From Craspedostauros australis (Eukaryota > Bacillariophyta > Bacillariophyceae > Mastogloiales > Achnanthaceae): DNA of 64,000 nucleotides. This document shows, one piece after another, positions 9,616 to 18,736 of the stretch. The translations under genes and the position numbers were made by a program. The notes below the pieces were generated by a model that was not told where the DNA came from, did not search any database, and worked only from the letters and a program-made list of their open reading frames with translations. How positions within the stretch are numbered: position 1 is the first letter of the stretch; the number at the start of each line of letters is the position of its first letter. The stretch covers positions 1,612,001 to 1,676,000 of the forward strand of contig JAMXDE010000016.1 of NCBI GenBank assembly GCA_026770025.1, read 5' to 3'.

Positions 9616-10410
9616 TGACCTAGACTGATAACTAGCTAGAATATCCTCGTCCCCCAATCGAGTCCAGTCATGTATCTACCGCTACCAGTGCTGGATCGAG
9701 TCTGGTAATGATAGAACGATATTGAAAACAAGGGTAACTTACTGTACGCCGAAGGGTGATCAATCCGTGGTAGTGCAGTAGGTTGGTGAGTTTGTGTGTG
9801 AGTGTGTGTCTTAGTCTTTAAAAGCTGTAACGAATCCAAATGAGACTTTCAAAAGGATTGTGAGCAGGTGATGAGCAGCATCCATTAGAGCTGGATCTGC
9901 ATCATCTCTATTAGTAGTGGTATAGTGGAGCGTTGAGTCTCCCACGTGCAATCATCGCGGTGCCGATGTTGCCATTCGAGAGAGGAGACATCAATTTCGT
10001 GATGGTCGGAGAGAGAGTTTGTTGTTCACTCTCTTCCGATCGATTTGGGGGACTTTGTTCATCCAACGGTCTGGTCCGTTTGTCCATCCAGGACAGGTCA
10101 TGTCACGCCCATAAGTGGCGTGGGATGGCATGATCGCCCAAACCCAAATTCAGCGGACATGCGACATCGTCATAAGTAGAGCACGATTCGTGGGGAGAGA
10201 CCCCATGGGACCCCATCCCACCGACATCGAGTCACGCTTCAATCCCGCTCAAACATTCTGAGCAGTCGGGCATTTGACTAACTAGACTAAATCTTAACAC
10301 GACTAATGGGAATACTAGTTTGAGCTAATAGGTAACATCCATGACCAAGACCAGTTGGTTGAGTCCAATCATGCGAGGCACGACTCAGTCGTAACTGCGG
10401 TGCCAACATA
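9616..10410 (+). repeat. Gypsy LTR fragment (same family as 24.0-37.1 kb), split by a solo Copia LTR
   Basis: TGACCTAGACTGATAACTAG at 9616 matches the start of the Gypsy 3' LTR at 28758. The match runs to GGTAA at 9704-9708, resumes after the Copia solo LTR at 10331, and stops at TA (10409-10410). There the end of another element is joined. The rest of the Gypsy LTR is missing. Confidence 0.82.
9709..10330 (-). repeat. Solo Copia LTR (family of element 1), inserted in a Gypsy LTR
   Basis: This is a 622-bp copy of the LTR at 1870-3264 in opposite orientation, ending TGATAG...TAATA on the plus strand. It is flanked by a perfect 5-bp target duplication, GGTAA (9704-9708 and 10331-10335). The unoccupied site exists at about 28846-28850 (GAGTCCGGTAACGTCC). 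There is no internal sequence, so LTR-LTR recombination removed the rest. Confidence 0.88.
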
Positions 10411-10461
10411 TGACCCGTGTGAGCGAAAAGCGGTGCGGTCCAGGCAGAATGCATTTTGGCC
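10411..10461 (+). repeat. One end of an inferred TA-targeting TIR element
   Basis: TGACCCGTGTGAGC and about 37 further bases match, in inverted orientation, 24011-24065. Both segments abut the same TA of the Gypsy LTR (empty site CAACATATGGAAAC at about 28920). They therefore look like the left and right terminal inverted repeats of one element family. Confidence 0.55.
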
Positions 10462-11270
10462 CAAGCTTGTACGGCCCCTCATAAAAATAAAAACCTACAT
10501 TTGTATATTTTATCATGCTGGTAACATCATGCAGGTGGTATATGGTGAGTCCAGGCCTTAGTTATAAAGTTATAAGGGTGGCAATTTACCGTTTTAGAGG
10601 CAAAATACAGTGCAAGCAGACAGACGTTTCTTTTCTGGGGATCATGTCACGACACGTGGAACCCATTTCTATCTGATTTTCGCTTTCTTTGTGTTTTGCT
10701 TGGTGGGAAGCTTGTTTTGAAAAAAATGAGGTGCCACTTTGTACGTTACGGACGTTAACCGGAGTCGAGCCTGCGATGACGTTCTGTATGTTTTCGTTAA
10801 GTACAGTGTGATGTCACATGTTCCGTGGCTCATGGCATCTCCAAAGTTGCGTGTGGTTGGACAGACGTTCGAATTGACGTCTTCATTCCACGTTGTTCAG
10901 ATCAGAGCTGATTCTCGCGTGTTTTTTGGTGCAGAAGCGTGTTTGCCGAGCCATTTCGAAGTGTGTGTTTGTGGCACTGGTTGTGGGTGCACACTCAATC
11001 GACGGATTCCGTAAGTTTGGATCGAGTTATTCGATGGAGCTCGTCGATATTGTGCGAGTTCTGCCACATCGAGCACTTCTTCCAATGAGATTGTCTGCCT
11101 TGCACTTCGATCAACATCTTTGTTCTTCGCCATCCATCTTCTCCAAAGTGCTCGAAAGAACCAGTGCGAAGCGCAACAGGGGTGACAACGGAAAACAACA
11201 GAGGGGACGCGTACCGGTGCACATGTGGTTGGCACATGTCAGTGTGGGAGATCTGGCGTCAGCTAGCGAC
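10462..11270. other. Intergenic, no gene recognised
   Basis: Part of this may be interior of the TIR element that starts at 10411. Overlapping ORFs of 80-130 aa occur on both strands at 10893-11285 without recognisable domains. Confidence 0.4.
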
Positions 11271-11439
11271 GACAGCATCGCATGAGACACCCACCCAGCA
11301 TTGTGCACATCTTTGTGCACAAAATTGCGCTTCTCCAAAACGGAGGAGCGGCGACATCCAACGGCCCTGGCCCTTGGCCTCGATGCTGCAGCATCCCCCC
11401 ACCCCAAGAAAGACATTGCAATAGCAACACAACAAGAAG

Positions 11440-12190
11440 ACAACACCACGGAGAGCACCAGCAACACATGCAAGAGCACGAGCTGGAGCACAAGCAGCAA
11501 CACAAACACAAACACAACACAAGCAAGAGCATGAGCTGCAACACAAACACAGCAGGAGCGCGAGCAGGTGAACAAGCAGCAACACAACCAGAAACACAAG
11601 CAGCAACACAAGCAGGAGTGCGAGCAGGAGCACAAGCACGAGCAGCGACACATGCAGCAACGCAAGCAGTGAAACAAGCAGCGACACAAGCAAGAGTATG
11701 ATCAGGAGCGAGAGCACGAGCACGAGCACGAGCAAGGACACAAGCAGCAACACGAGCAGTAATACAAACAGAAACAAAGCAGGAGTGCGAGCAGAAGCAC
11801 GAGCAGCGACGCACGCAGCAACACAAACAGAAACACAAGCAGCAACACACACAGGAGCGTGAGCAGGAGTACGAGCAGCGACACAACCAGAAACACAAGC
11901 AGCAACACAAGCAGGAGTGCGAGCAGGAGCACAAGCACGAGCAGCGACACATGCAGCAACACACGCAGGAGTGCAAGCAGGAGTGCGAGCAGGAGTCCGA
12001 GCAGTGACATAAGCAGGAGCACAAGCAAGAGCACGAACAGAAACACAAGCAACAACACAAACAGAAACACAAGCAAGAGCGCCAGCAGCAACACAGCAGG
12101 AGTGCGAGCAGGAGTACAAGCAGCGACGCAAACAGAACACACAAGCAAGAGCAAGAGCACGAACAGGAGCAGCAGTGGATGCAGCAACAA
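11440..12190. repeat. Degenerate triplet-based minisatellite, open on both strands
   Basis: About 750 bp are built from AGC, ACA/ACG, GAG/GCG and similar triplets. A block of at least 64 bp (containing GAGTGCGAGCAGGAGCACAA) recurs at about 11598-11661 and 11899-11962, and shorter blocks recur throughout. The strict triplet phasing and scarcity of stop triplets leave several frames open on both strands (up to 368 aa on the minus strand). The resulting Cys/Leu/Val- or Gln/Thr/Ala-rich products look like by-products of the repeat. Confidence 0.75.
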
Positions 12191-12432
12191 GAGCAGACAA
12201 TGACACAAGTGGCAGACTGCAGCAACCCAGCCACAGAAACCTTAGCAACACGAGTGGCAGGCAGCAGCAATAGAAGACATCAACACCACATGCAGCTTCA
12301 ACACAACAATGGCGCCAGCAGTGCTGCAGCCCAGATGAAGCAGTCAAAAGAGCACCATGCTCCAATTTACCACATTGTAATACAGTAATATAGGCTATAG
12401 AATACTCCTTTTAATTCAGTAGTCTCAACTCA

Positions 12433-15400
12433 CTAGTTCAGTTTCGGATGTTTGGCCTGCGCCGCCCGCGAGGATGTCCTAGTTGTCCGTTTTCGTTTCT
12501 TGGGTTGTCCTTGTTCTGGTTGTGGTGCGATCGATGTGGTTTCCTTTTCTTCTCGAGTTCGACTACGGGTGCGAACAGTTGATTTGGGCTTTGGTGGCGA
12601 CAGTTTTCTCTTCGCGCGTGGTTTGGTTGGTCGTGGTGATGGTGACGGTGGCGATGGTTTTGGTGCACCTGTTGCCCATAATTTCGCCGTTGATTTTTGC
12701 AGTGGTATCGCGTCGACTGTTGGAATGATTTTTGATGCGGTTCCTGGTGGGAGTTTGGATTCAGTGGTTGGCGCCATTTTTTTGGTTTTTTCCTTTGGTC
12801 TTGTTCTGTTGAAATATGCCTGCACCCTCTCGTCTGTTGTCTGGAAGCGCAGCAACCAATCATGTTCCACCAATTCTTGCACCACTGCTTCCTGCCCCCC
12901 AGCCCCTGTTGCCTGCTTACGAGTGGATGAGTCATTCAGGTTGTAGCGGTCGTCAAGAAATGCTTTCACGCTCGACGCCAAACCCACTTTCTTTCTAGAT
13001 TTGGTGACTGCCCATCCAGAACGCATCTTTGGTGGCATCGAGGCTGTTCTGGTAGCATTTTCTGGGCGCTTCCTCGAAACATGACTCTCCACACCGCTCA
13101 TGTTGACAGCTGCACGGTACACATTCGGCTTGTTGTGTATCTCTCCATCTGATTGTTCCTTGGCAACAATGGCCGAGTTCTTTGCCTTGCGCCGCTTTGT
13201 TGGTGACTTGGTTGTGAGAGCAGGCTTATCCGACTTCTCACCAACCTTGCAGTAGACCATCAGTTCTTGTGCAACGAATTGAGCCAAATAGTCCAGGCTG
13301 ATGATCTCAGGGTCAGAAAGATTTGAAGATGCATACACCTCCACACGATCATCGAACCATTTGATGTGATGGGTGGCTCTGACTCCAACCTTCTTGGTGC
13401 TGAACTTGACGTCATTGATGCGGTTGATTATGATCGACCCTTTCAATTCTGATGCATCCACAAACACAGCTGTGGTTCCTGCGATCTTTGCAAGGTTCAT
13501 CGCCTCGAAGATTCCTGATTCTGTGGTGATTTTATTCCCTTCCTTGATGTAAGAATTCAGCACACGGGTGATGAAGCTGAAGTGAGTGCCCAGCTGGCTC
13601 TTCCCAGTCTGTGCTTCGGTGTACACCCATTCCCTGATCTTGGGAAGATTCTTGTTGTCTGCATGGCCGTTCCAGCCAAAGATGAATGGGATCAATTGCT
13701 GGCTTGCAAAACAACTAGCATTGTCGCTTTGCAAGATGATTTCCTTGACCTTCGGGTAGTCAGCATGAATCCTCTCCAGCAGCAGTGTCAACAAAGCCGC
13801 CACCTGGACGTTGTCTTGAGCAGGGTGTCCGCTGATGATGAAATCCATGAACTCGAACTGAAAGATTCCATTCTTGCAGGTCACAATCATGGCACCGAGC
13901 ATGGACATGCCTGTCTTGGCGTAGTAGTGCTTCTGCGCTTCTTCCGACCACATTGGCAGCTGCTTTTGCTTGTGGTCAATCAAAACTAAGACAATGTCGT
14001 CCCTGTTGTTGATCCTCTTGCGGATCCTTTCGACTTCTGTATCCTGTACCCTCGCTCGGACCTTGTGTGCCATGAATGTCAGAACCTCTTCCTCTAGTTC
14101 GTTAACCACTGCTGCCATGCTTTCTATTTCCTTCTTCTCTGCAGCACTCAAGTCCGTGGCCCCATTTGCAACAGAGCTGACAAATGCATTCAACTTGTCA
14201 GGAAAGAACGAGATGGCACTGGCACACATGCTGCACACCTTGCCCTCTGGATCGTGTTCTTCATCTTTCCGAAGTGCAAACTTGGCAGAGTGCAGCGGAT
14301 CATTACTGTCGAGCTCCACATGTGACTTGCTGTACTCGCCCTCCAGGAACTTCGCAAGCCAATCCCATTCCAACATGAGATTTTCTGCCTCGTCCTTGCA
14401 CTCTTCCATGGCCTTGTCGCCCTTCTGCATTGCCACGATTCTTTCCATCATCGATTTGAAGAACTTCGTGCCTTCTCTGAAGTTGTGCAAATACGATGAC
14501 TGGCCTGTGATGCATTCTCCTGGCCTGGTCAACAGCTCTGCCATCCTCTTGAAGGCTGGCTCCCCAACTGGATTCGGGCACGAAGCCTTGTAGGTCTTGA
14601 ATAAGTCCATGACTGTCTTGCCGCCTCGTACGAAGATTGGGAGGTTGGACAGGGTAACACCTTCCACAGTAGCAGACCTTATCTGGCCAGGTCGATAGGT
14701 GAGAGTCTGCGCAAAGAAGGATGCGACACCAGCGAGTGCTGTCACCTTGACGCGATATGGATAGGGGTCCTTCGTGACCAAACCACCAGTCGCCATCACT
14801 TCGTACTCATGCCGAGCTCTCGTTCCCTCTCGCTTGCTCATGGTCTTGGACGGTTCTTCCACCGCCTTCTTCTCCTCCTCGGACATGTCATTTTCAAAGT
14901 GCTTTTCCAGTATAGCAGTTGCCTTCTCGTAGGTATAGGTCTTCGCAAGTACCGCTCGCGCCATCTTGCGCACCTCCTTTGCACCAGACAGGCACAACGT
15001 GTACAGGTACTTGGGCATTTCGAAACTTGGGCAGTCTTCGCCTTCGACAACATGGTCAAGACTGCCATCGAATGGTGACGGATCCGTTGCCTTCATCTTC
15101 GTAAACGCCAACGATGAGACGGATGTCAACATGCTGATGCACATCGTCTTGAAGTCGCCAATTCTTCGAGCAGGGCTGCTCCCATTCTCCTTGAACGACT
15201 CAAAGGTGTGGGGATGACCATCATCAGGCATGCCATAGAGGCCATCGCGTTTGATGCCAAGCATGTTCAGTACTGCAGTCAGAGTGCTCCTGTTGGAGAG
15301 ACTCGACCCAGCCTTGTAGTCGCAGCGTGGGCACTTGTTGAAAGACTTGCACTCCTCGACATAGAGATGGTTGTCATCGCATGCATGGATGTCAGTTGCA

Positions 15401-15615
15401 GCATTGGCCCCCTCACCATCGCTGTCACTATCCCCGCAGTTGTATGTGATGGGGGCGCGAACCCGACAGCTGCGCGGAGAGCGCTTGGAGGGCAATGCAC
15501 CTGCTCCTGTTCCTGGTCTGGGAGAACGAGATGCAGGAGAGGTGGACGATGCAGGTGGAGAATGGGAAGGCTTCCCCTTGGAGCGAGTAGGGCTGGTGGC
15601 GACAGAGGAGCTCAT
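12433..15615 (-). CDS. Large protein with DDE/RNase-H-like core, probably transposase-derived
   Basis: An ORF of about 1060 codons runs from ATG 15615 (MSSSVATSPTRSKGKPS). An in-frame ATG at 15783 exists, but the extra 56 residues look like translated leader. A Ser/Pro/Arg-rich N-terminus leads to a Cys motif (CKSFNKCPRC). A central block holds VLVLIDHKQKQLP, KTGMSMLGAM, ISGHPAQDNVQVAALLTLLLERI and IILQSDNASCF, then ETQxGKS-type spacing to GTHFSFITRVLNSYI. This order matches a large uncharacterised stramenopile family with an integrase-like fold; the Asp of LIDHK and of QSDNA would be catalytic. The C-terminus (~200 residues) is basic and Pro/Ser/Arg-rich, as in DNA-binding tails. No TIRs were found, so it may be domesticated. 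Function is unproven. Confidence 0.6.
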   Translation of the reverse strand: MSSSVATSPTRSKGKPSHSPPASSTSPASRSPRPGTGAGALPSKRSPRSCRVRAPITYNCGDSDSDGEGANAATDIHACDDNHLYVEECKSFNKCPRCDYKAGSSLSNRSTLTAVLNMLGIKRDGLYGMPDDGHPHTFESFKENGSSPARRIGDFKTMCISMLTSVSSLAFTKMKATDPSPFDGSLDHVVEGEDCPSFEMPKYLYTLCLSGAKEVRKMARAVLAKTYTYEKATAILEKHFENDMSEEEKKAVEEPSKTMSKREGTRARHEYEVMATGGLVTKDPYPYRVKVTALAGVASFFAQTLTYRPGQIRSATVEGVTLSNLPIFVRGGKTVMDLFKTYKASCPNPVGEPAFKRMAELLTRPGECITGQSSYLHNFREGTKFFKSMMERIVAMQKGDKAMEECKDEAENLMLEWDWLAKFLEGEYSKSHVELDSNDPLHSAKFALRKDEEHDPEGKVCSMCASAISFFPDKLNAFVSSVANGATDLSAAEKKEIESMAAVVNELEEEVLTFMAHKVRARVQDTEVERIRKRINNRDDIVLVLIDHKQKQLPMWSEEAQKHYYAKTGMSMLGAMIVTCKNGIFQFEFMDFIISGHPAQDNVQVAALLTLLLERIHADYPKVKEIILQSDNASCFASQQLIPFIFGWNGHADNKNLPKIREWVYTEAQTGKSQLGTHFSFITRVLNSYIKEGNKITTESGIFEAMNLAKIAGTTAVFVDASELKGSIIINRINDVKFSTKKVGVRATHHIKWFDDRVEVYASSNLSDPEIISLDYLAQFVAQELMVYCKVGEKSDKPALTTKSPTKRRKAKNSAIVAKEQSDGEIHNKPNVYRAAVNMSGVESHVSRKRPENATRTASMPPKMRSGWAVTKSRKKVGLASSVKAFLDDRYNLNDSSTRKQATGAGGQEAVVQELVEHDWLLRFQTTDERVQAYFNRTRPKEKTKKMAPTTESKLPPGTASKIIPTVDAIPLQKSTAKLWATGAPKPSPPSPSPRPTKPRAKRKLSPPKPKSTVRTRSRTREEKETTSIAPQPEQGQPKKRKRTTRTSSRAAQAKHPKLN

Positions 15616-16884
15616 GATGATGAGTTGGAGGTTGGTAAGATGATTGATCGGTTGGTCAGTCGGTGGGTAGGTACATGTACGAATGCAACTACTGGAGATG
15701 TTGTGTGGAGGCAATCCGACCAGAACAGCAACGGCACCAGAAAGCAACAAGGGAAAGCAACAGCACGAGGGATGAACGAGCATGCCTCTTTGCAGCGCAG
15801 CGGCGAATCACGTGATACGTTGTTGAGGGCAACATGTGCACAAAAAGGTCATTCACAATGCCGGCTGTGGCCTCTGTTTGGGCGAAGGTCGCGCTCTTGT
15901 TCCATCTTCTTCGTGGGAAGTAGACGCGACAGGCACATCTTCAATATTCGCTGGTGCACGATACACACGGCATGCGTGAATTTTGCGGAAGGTGCGGCAA
16001 CGACGAATGTCGTTCCGTTGTCGTGGAGGATTCCGATTGGCCGATTCGATTCGGTTCCATCTGTGCTCGAAATGCGGGACTGGCACCAACGGATGGTCAC
16101 AAATTACAATGGTGCTGTTGTGGGTGTTGTTGGTACCTTGGCACCAAGCAAATTGTGGTGTTCGTGCGTTTCGACGGCGGTTCACGAGGCGATCGGCCAT
16201 TGTCAGACTCACAAGGAAGCGTCAGTTGGTGCGACGCAGAAACGGAGCTGTGAAAAACAAAAAAGAACAACAAGTGGCACAAACAGTCACCGCACACAGC
16301 ATGATCAAGAGCAACTCGCACAGTCCACATCCAAGTACCGACACCAGTGAAGTATAACAGTCCATAGTACAATATAATAAGCTGTTGCAATTGAAAGCAA
16401 TGTGTCACAATGCCAAGTATTCTAGTAGATAATATAATATGATACAATGGAGTACTCGCACCAGTGGAATCACAGGCTCCCCCACCCTTGGACAGAAGAA
16501 TGTCGCCATGTTGTCTCGTTACCTCGCTGTCACATTGCCTCGTTGCTTCCACATCGTGCCCTATCGTCCCCTCTGATTCCGTGGATGCACGAAGTGTTCA
16601 TTTTACAGTCGTGCTTGCCGGTACACGAGCTGTGATTGAGACGGCGCCAACATCGATCCATAACGTCAATGAAATGGGTATTGGCATCATGCCTGCTGCG
16701 ATCTTCTCCTGTCAGTTCCATCTTCGAATCCTATGTATTAGTCCGCACACGGGCATTCATGCATTGTCGTCGTGTTGGAGCATTGGTGTTCACACTATCG
16801 ATTTGAAGCCTAGCAGAACAAACACAAACAGAGTCCACGGTCTCAAAATGTGATGTGTGGACATCGATGGCAGATGTGAGTCGA
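15616..16884. other. Upstream region of the DDE-like gene; no gene recognised
   Basis: It probably includes the promoter of the minus-strand gene at 12433-15615. Overlapping ORFs on both strands at 15850-16350 have even, GC-rich composition. One plus-strand frame (15954-16253) is Cys-rich (FCGRCGNDEC...CCCGCC). None has a recognisable domain. AT-rich sequence follows at 16355-16445. Confidence 0.4.
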
Positions 16885-17464
16885 TGTTGGCACGTTCCGT
16901 GATTGGTAACCTACGATCGTGGAAGATGGTGTTGGTTGATAGTCATTCATTTGCTATTTCATTACGTTGGCACTCCAATCCTCTCGGTGTACGCCTGTTC
17001 TCTTGCCCGATGCTCTTGGTGCTTCAATCTATTTCGTAGATTTGGTCTCCAACTATGAGTCGGTGAGCGAGATGCTCTCTCGCTCTTCTCTGTATTCTCT
17101 CTCTCTCTCTCTCTGTCTCAGCATTGTGTGCTTCGTGCTACGCGATACTCCGTGTTCGATGCGTACTCCGCATTCAACACTCCGTTCATTCACTACTGGT
17201 TCCTACTCCATGAGTACTTACCATTTGAACTTCATCTCCCGTATCCATGATCTTCATGGGTCATCGGATCTTCGCCTCCTGCTCTGACCTGGAGACAGAT
17301 GTCAACGTGGTGACACGATGACATCCTGTCGACGTCAGTAGGCGTCCTTCTGCTCTCCAGATGTCTCGTTCCATTGGTGATGCAGCAGTCTGTCAGATGA
17401 TATCGTCATCTGAGGTTTAGTTGGGAAGTACCTCGAGATTCTCTTGGTACCATTGATGGATGGA
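16885..17464 (-). repeat. Truncated Copia LTR (family A/B), first of a tandem pair
   Basis: It starts TGTTGGCACGTTCCG and follows the A/B LTR for its first ~575 bp, up to CCATTGATGGATGGA. The next LTR then begins directly, so the last ~220 bp are missing. Orientation matches elements A and B. Confidence 0.85.
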
Positions 17465-18267
17465 TGTTGGCAAGTTCCGCTCACAGTAACCTACGATCGT
17501 GGAAGATGGTGTTGGTTGATAGTCGTTCATTTGCTATTTCATTACGTTGGCACTCCAATCCTCTCGGTGTACGCCCGTTCTCTTGCCCGATGCTCTTGGT
17601 GCTTCAATCTGTTTCGTAGATTCAGTCTCCGACTATGAGTCGGTGCGCGAGATGCTCTCTCGCTCCTCTCTGTATTCTCTCTCTCTCTCTGTCTCAGCAT
17701 TGTGTGCTTCGTGCTACGCGATACTCCGTGTTCGATGCGTACTCCGCATTCAACACTCCGTTCATTCACTACTGGTTCCTACTCCATGAGTACTTACCAT
17801 TTGAACTTCACCTTCTGTATCCATGATGCTGATGCCCTTCAGTCATCGGATCTTCGCCTCCTGCTCTGACTTGGAGACAGATGTTGACGTGGTGACATGA
17901 TGACATCCTGTCAACGTCAGTAGGTGTCCTTCTGCTCTCCAGATGTCACGTTCCATTGGTGATGCAGTAGTCTGTCAGGTGATATCGTCATCTGAGGTTT
18001 AGTTGGGAAGTACCTCGAGATTCTCTTGGTACCATTGATGGATGGACAGACGATGTTTCTAATTCCCTCAGAAATCGTCGATTGCAAACTTCCTCCAGAA
18101 ACCTTGCTCATTTTCGTGTGTTCCATTTCCACTGTAATTCTGACGAATCACAGCATACTATAGACACGAATGTAGTTTTACCGTCCAAGTGCGTATGAGA
18201 GAATAGCGGGTGAACGATGCGCATATACACGTACATCTCGACATATACTCACATGTACATCTCGACA
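17465..18267 (-). repeat. Full-length Copia LTR (family A/B), second of a tandem pair
   Basis: 803 bp from TGTTGGCAAGTTCCG to ACATCTCGACA. It differs from the A LTR by many substitutions and by CT-run length. Its far end cuts the endonuclease domain of a non-LTR retrotransposon. No matching target duplication flanks the pair. Confidence 0.87.
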
Positions 18268-18736
18268 CCCATCTGCCCCATTGATGGATATCTTTTTCGC
18301 TTGTCAGAATGCCACCCCTAGTACTGCCCTTGACAAGGATCGCTGTCCCGCCCCACTGCCGCACCCGCATCAGGTTGGCTTGGTTGTGTGGTGTGACGGT
18401 GTGAGATTGGAGCACGTTCTGCTGGACAATTTCGTGGAATCGTTTGTGCCACAGTACCTTGCTCCAGTTGATGCCTACCTCGGTCAAGAGCATGACATCA
18501 ACGTTGTATTTGCTGATCGTTTCCCAGAGATCCTGGTACTTGGGGTCAGTCTCGTCCATGGGCAGGCCTACGAGATTGAGTGCTGCCACCCGGATGTGAC
18601 CTGGGACGATGTTCTGGGAGTCCCCTCCTATGGAGGCGAATTGATCGATCACCTCTTCTGTGCCTGATCGATCAGTGTTGTCTTGCCTGTTGCTCTGCCG
18701 GCCGGGCTGCGCGCGGCTTGCAGGGCTTGCTAACAT
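18268..18736 (-). pseudogene. Non-LTR retrotransposon ORF2 fragment: AP-type endonuclease domain
   Basis: The reading starts at ATG 18736, 65 nt before ORF1 ends and in a different frame, although the frame is open further upstream to 18937. After a polar lead the endonuclease/exonuclease/phosphatase fold appears: IRVAALNLVGLP, then VMLLTEVGINWSKV (catalytic Glu), GGTAILV and a DIHQWGRWVS block. These endonucleases nick the target DNA for target-primed reverse transcription. Coding stops at 18268, where an LTR is joined. The frame reads on into the LTR, giving a spurious Cys-rich tail to 18158. The RT and the rest of ORF2 are absent from the window. Confidence 0.75.

Noticed and set aside
11259..12365. 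Minus-strand ORFs of 335 and 368 aa rich in Cys, Leu, Val and Ala
   Set aside because: They overlap in several frames over a triplet minisatellite, and their composition follows the repeat, not a protein fold.
16967..17826. Recurring 60-106 aa ORFs (e.g. containing CFVDSVSDYESV) in every copy of the A/B LTR
   Set aside because: They are accidental frames of one repeated LTR sequence, run opposite to element sense, and change length between copies.
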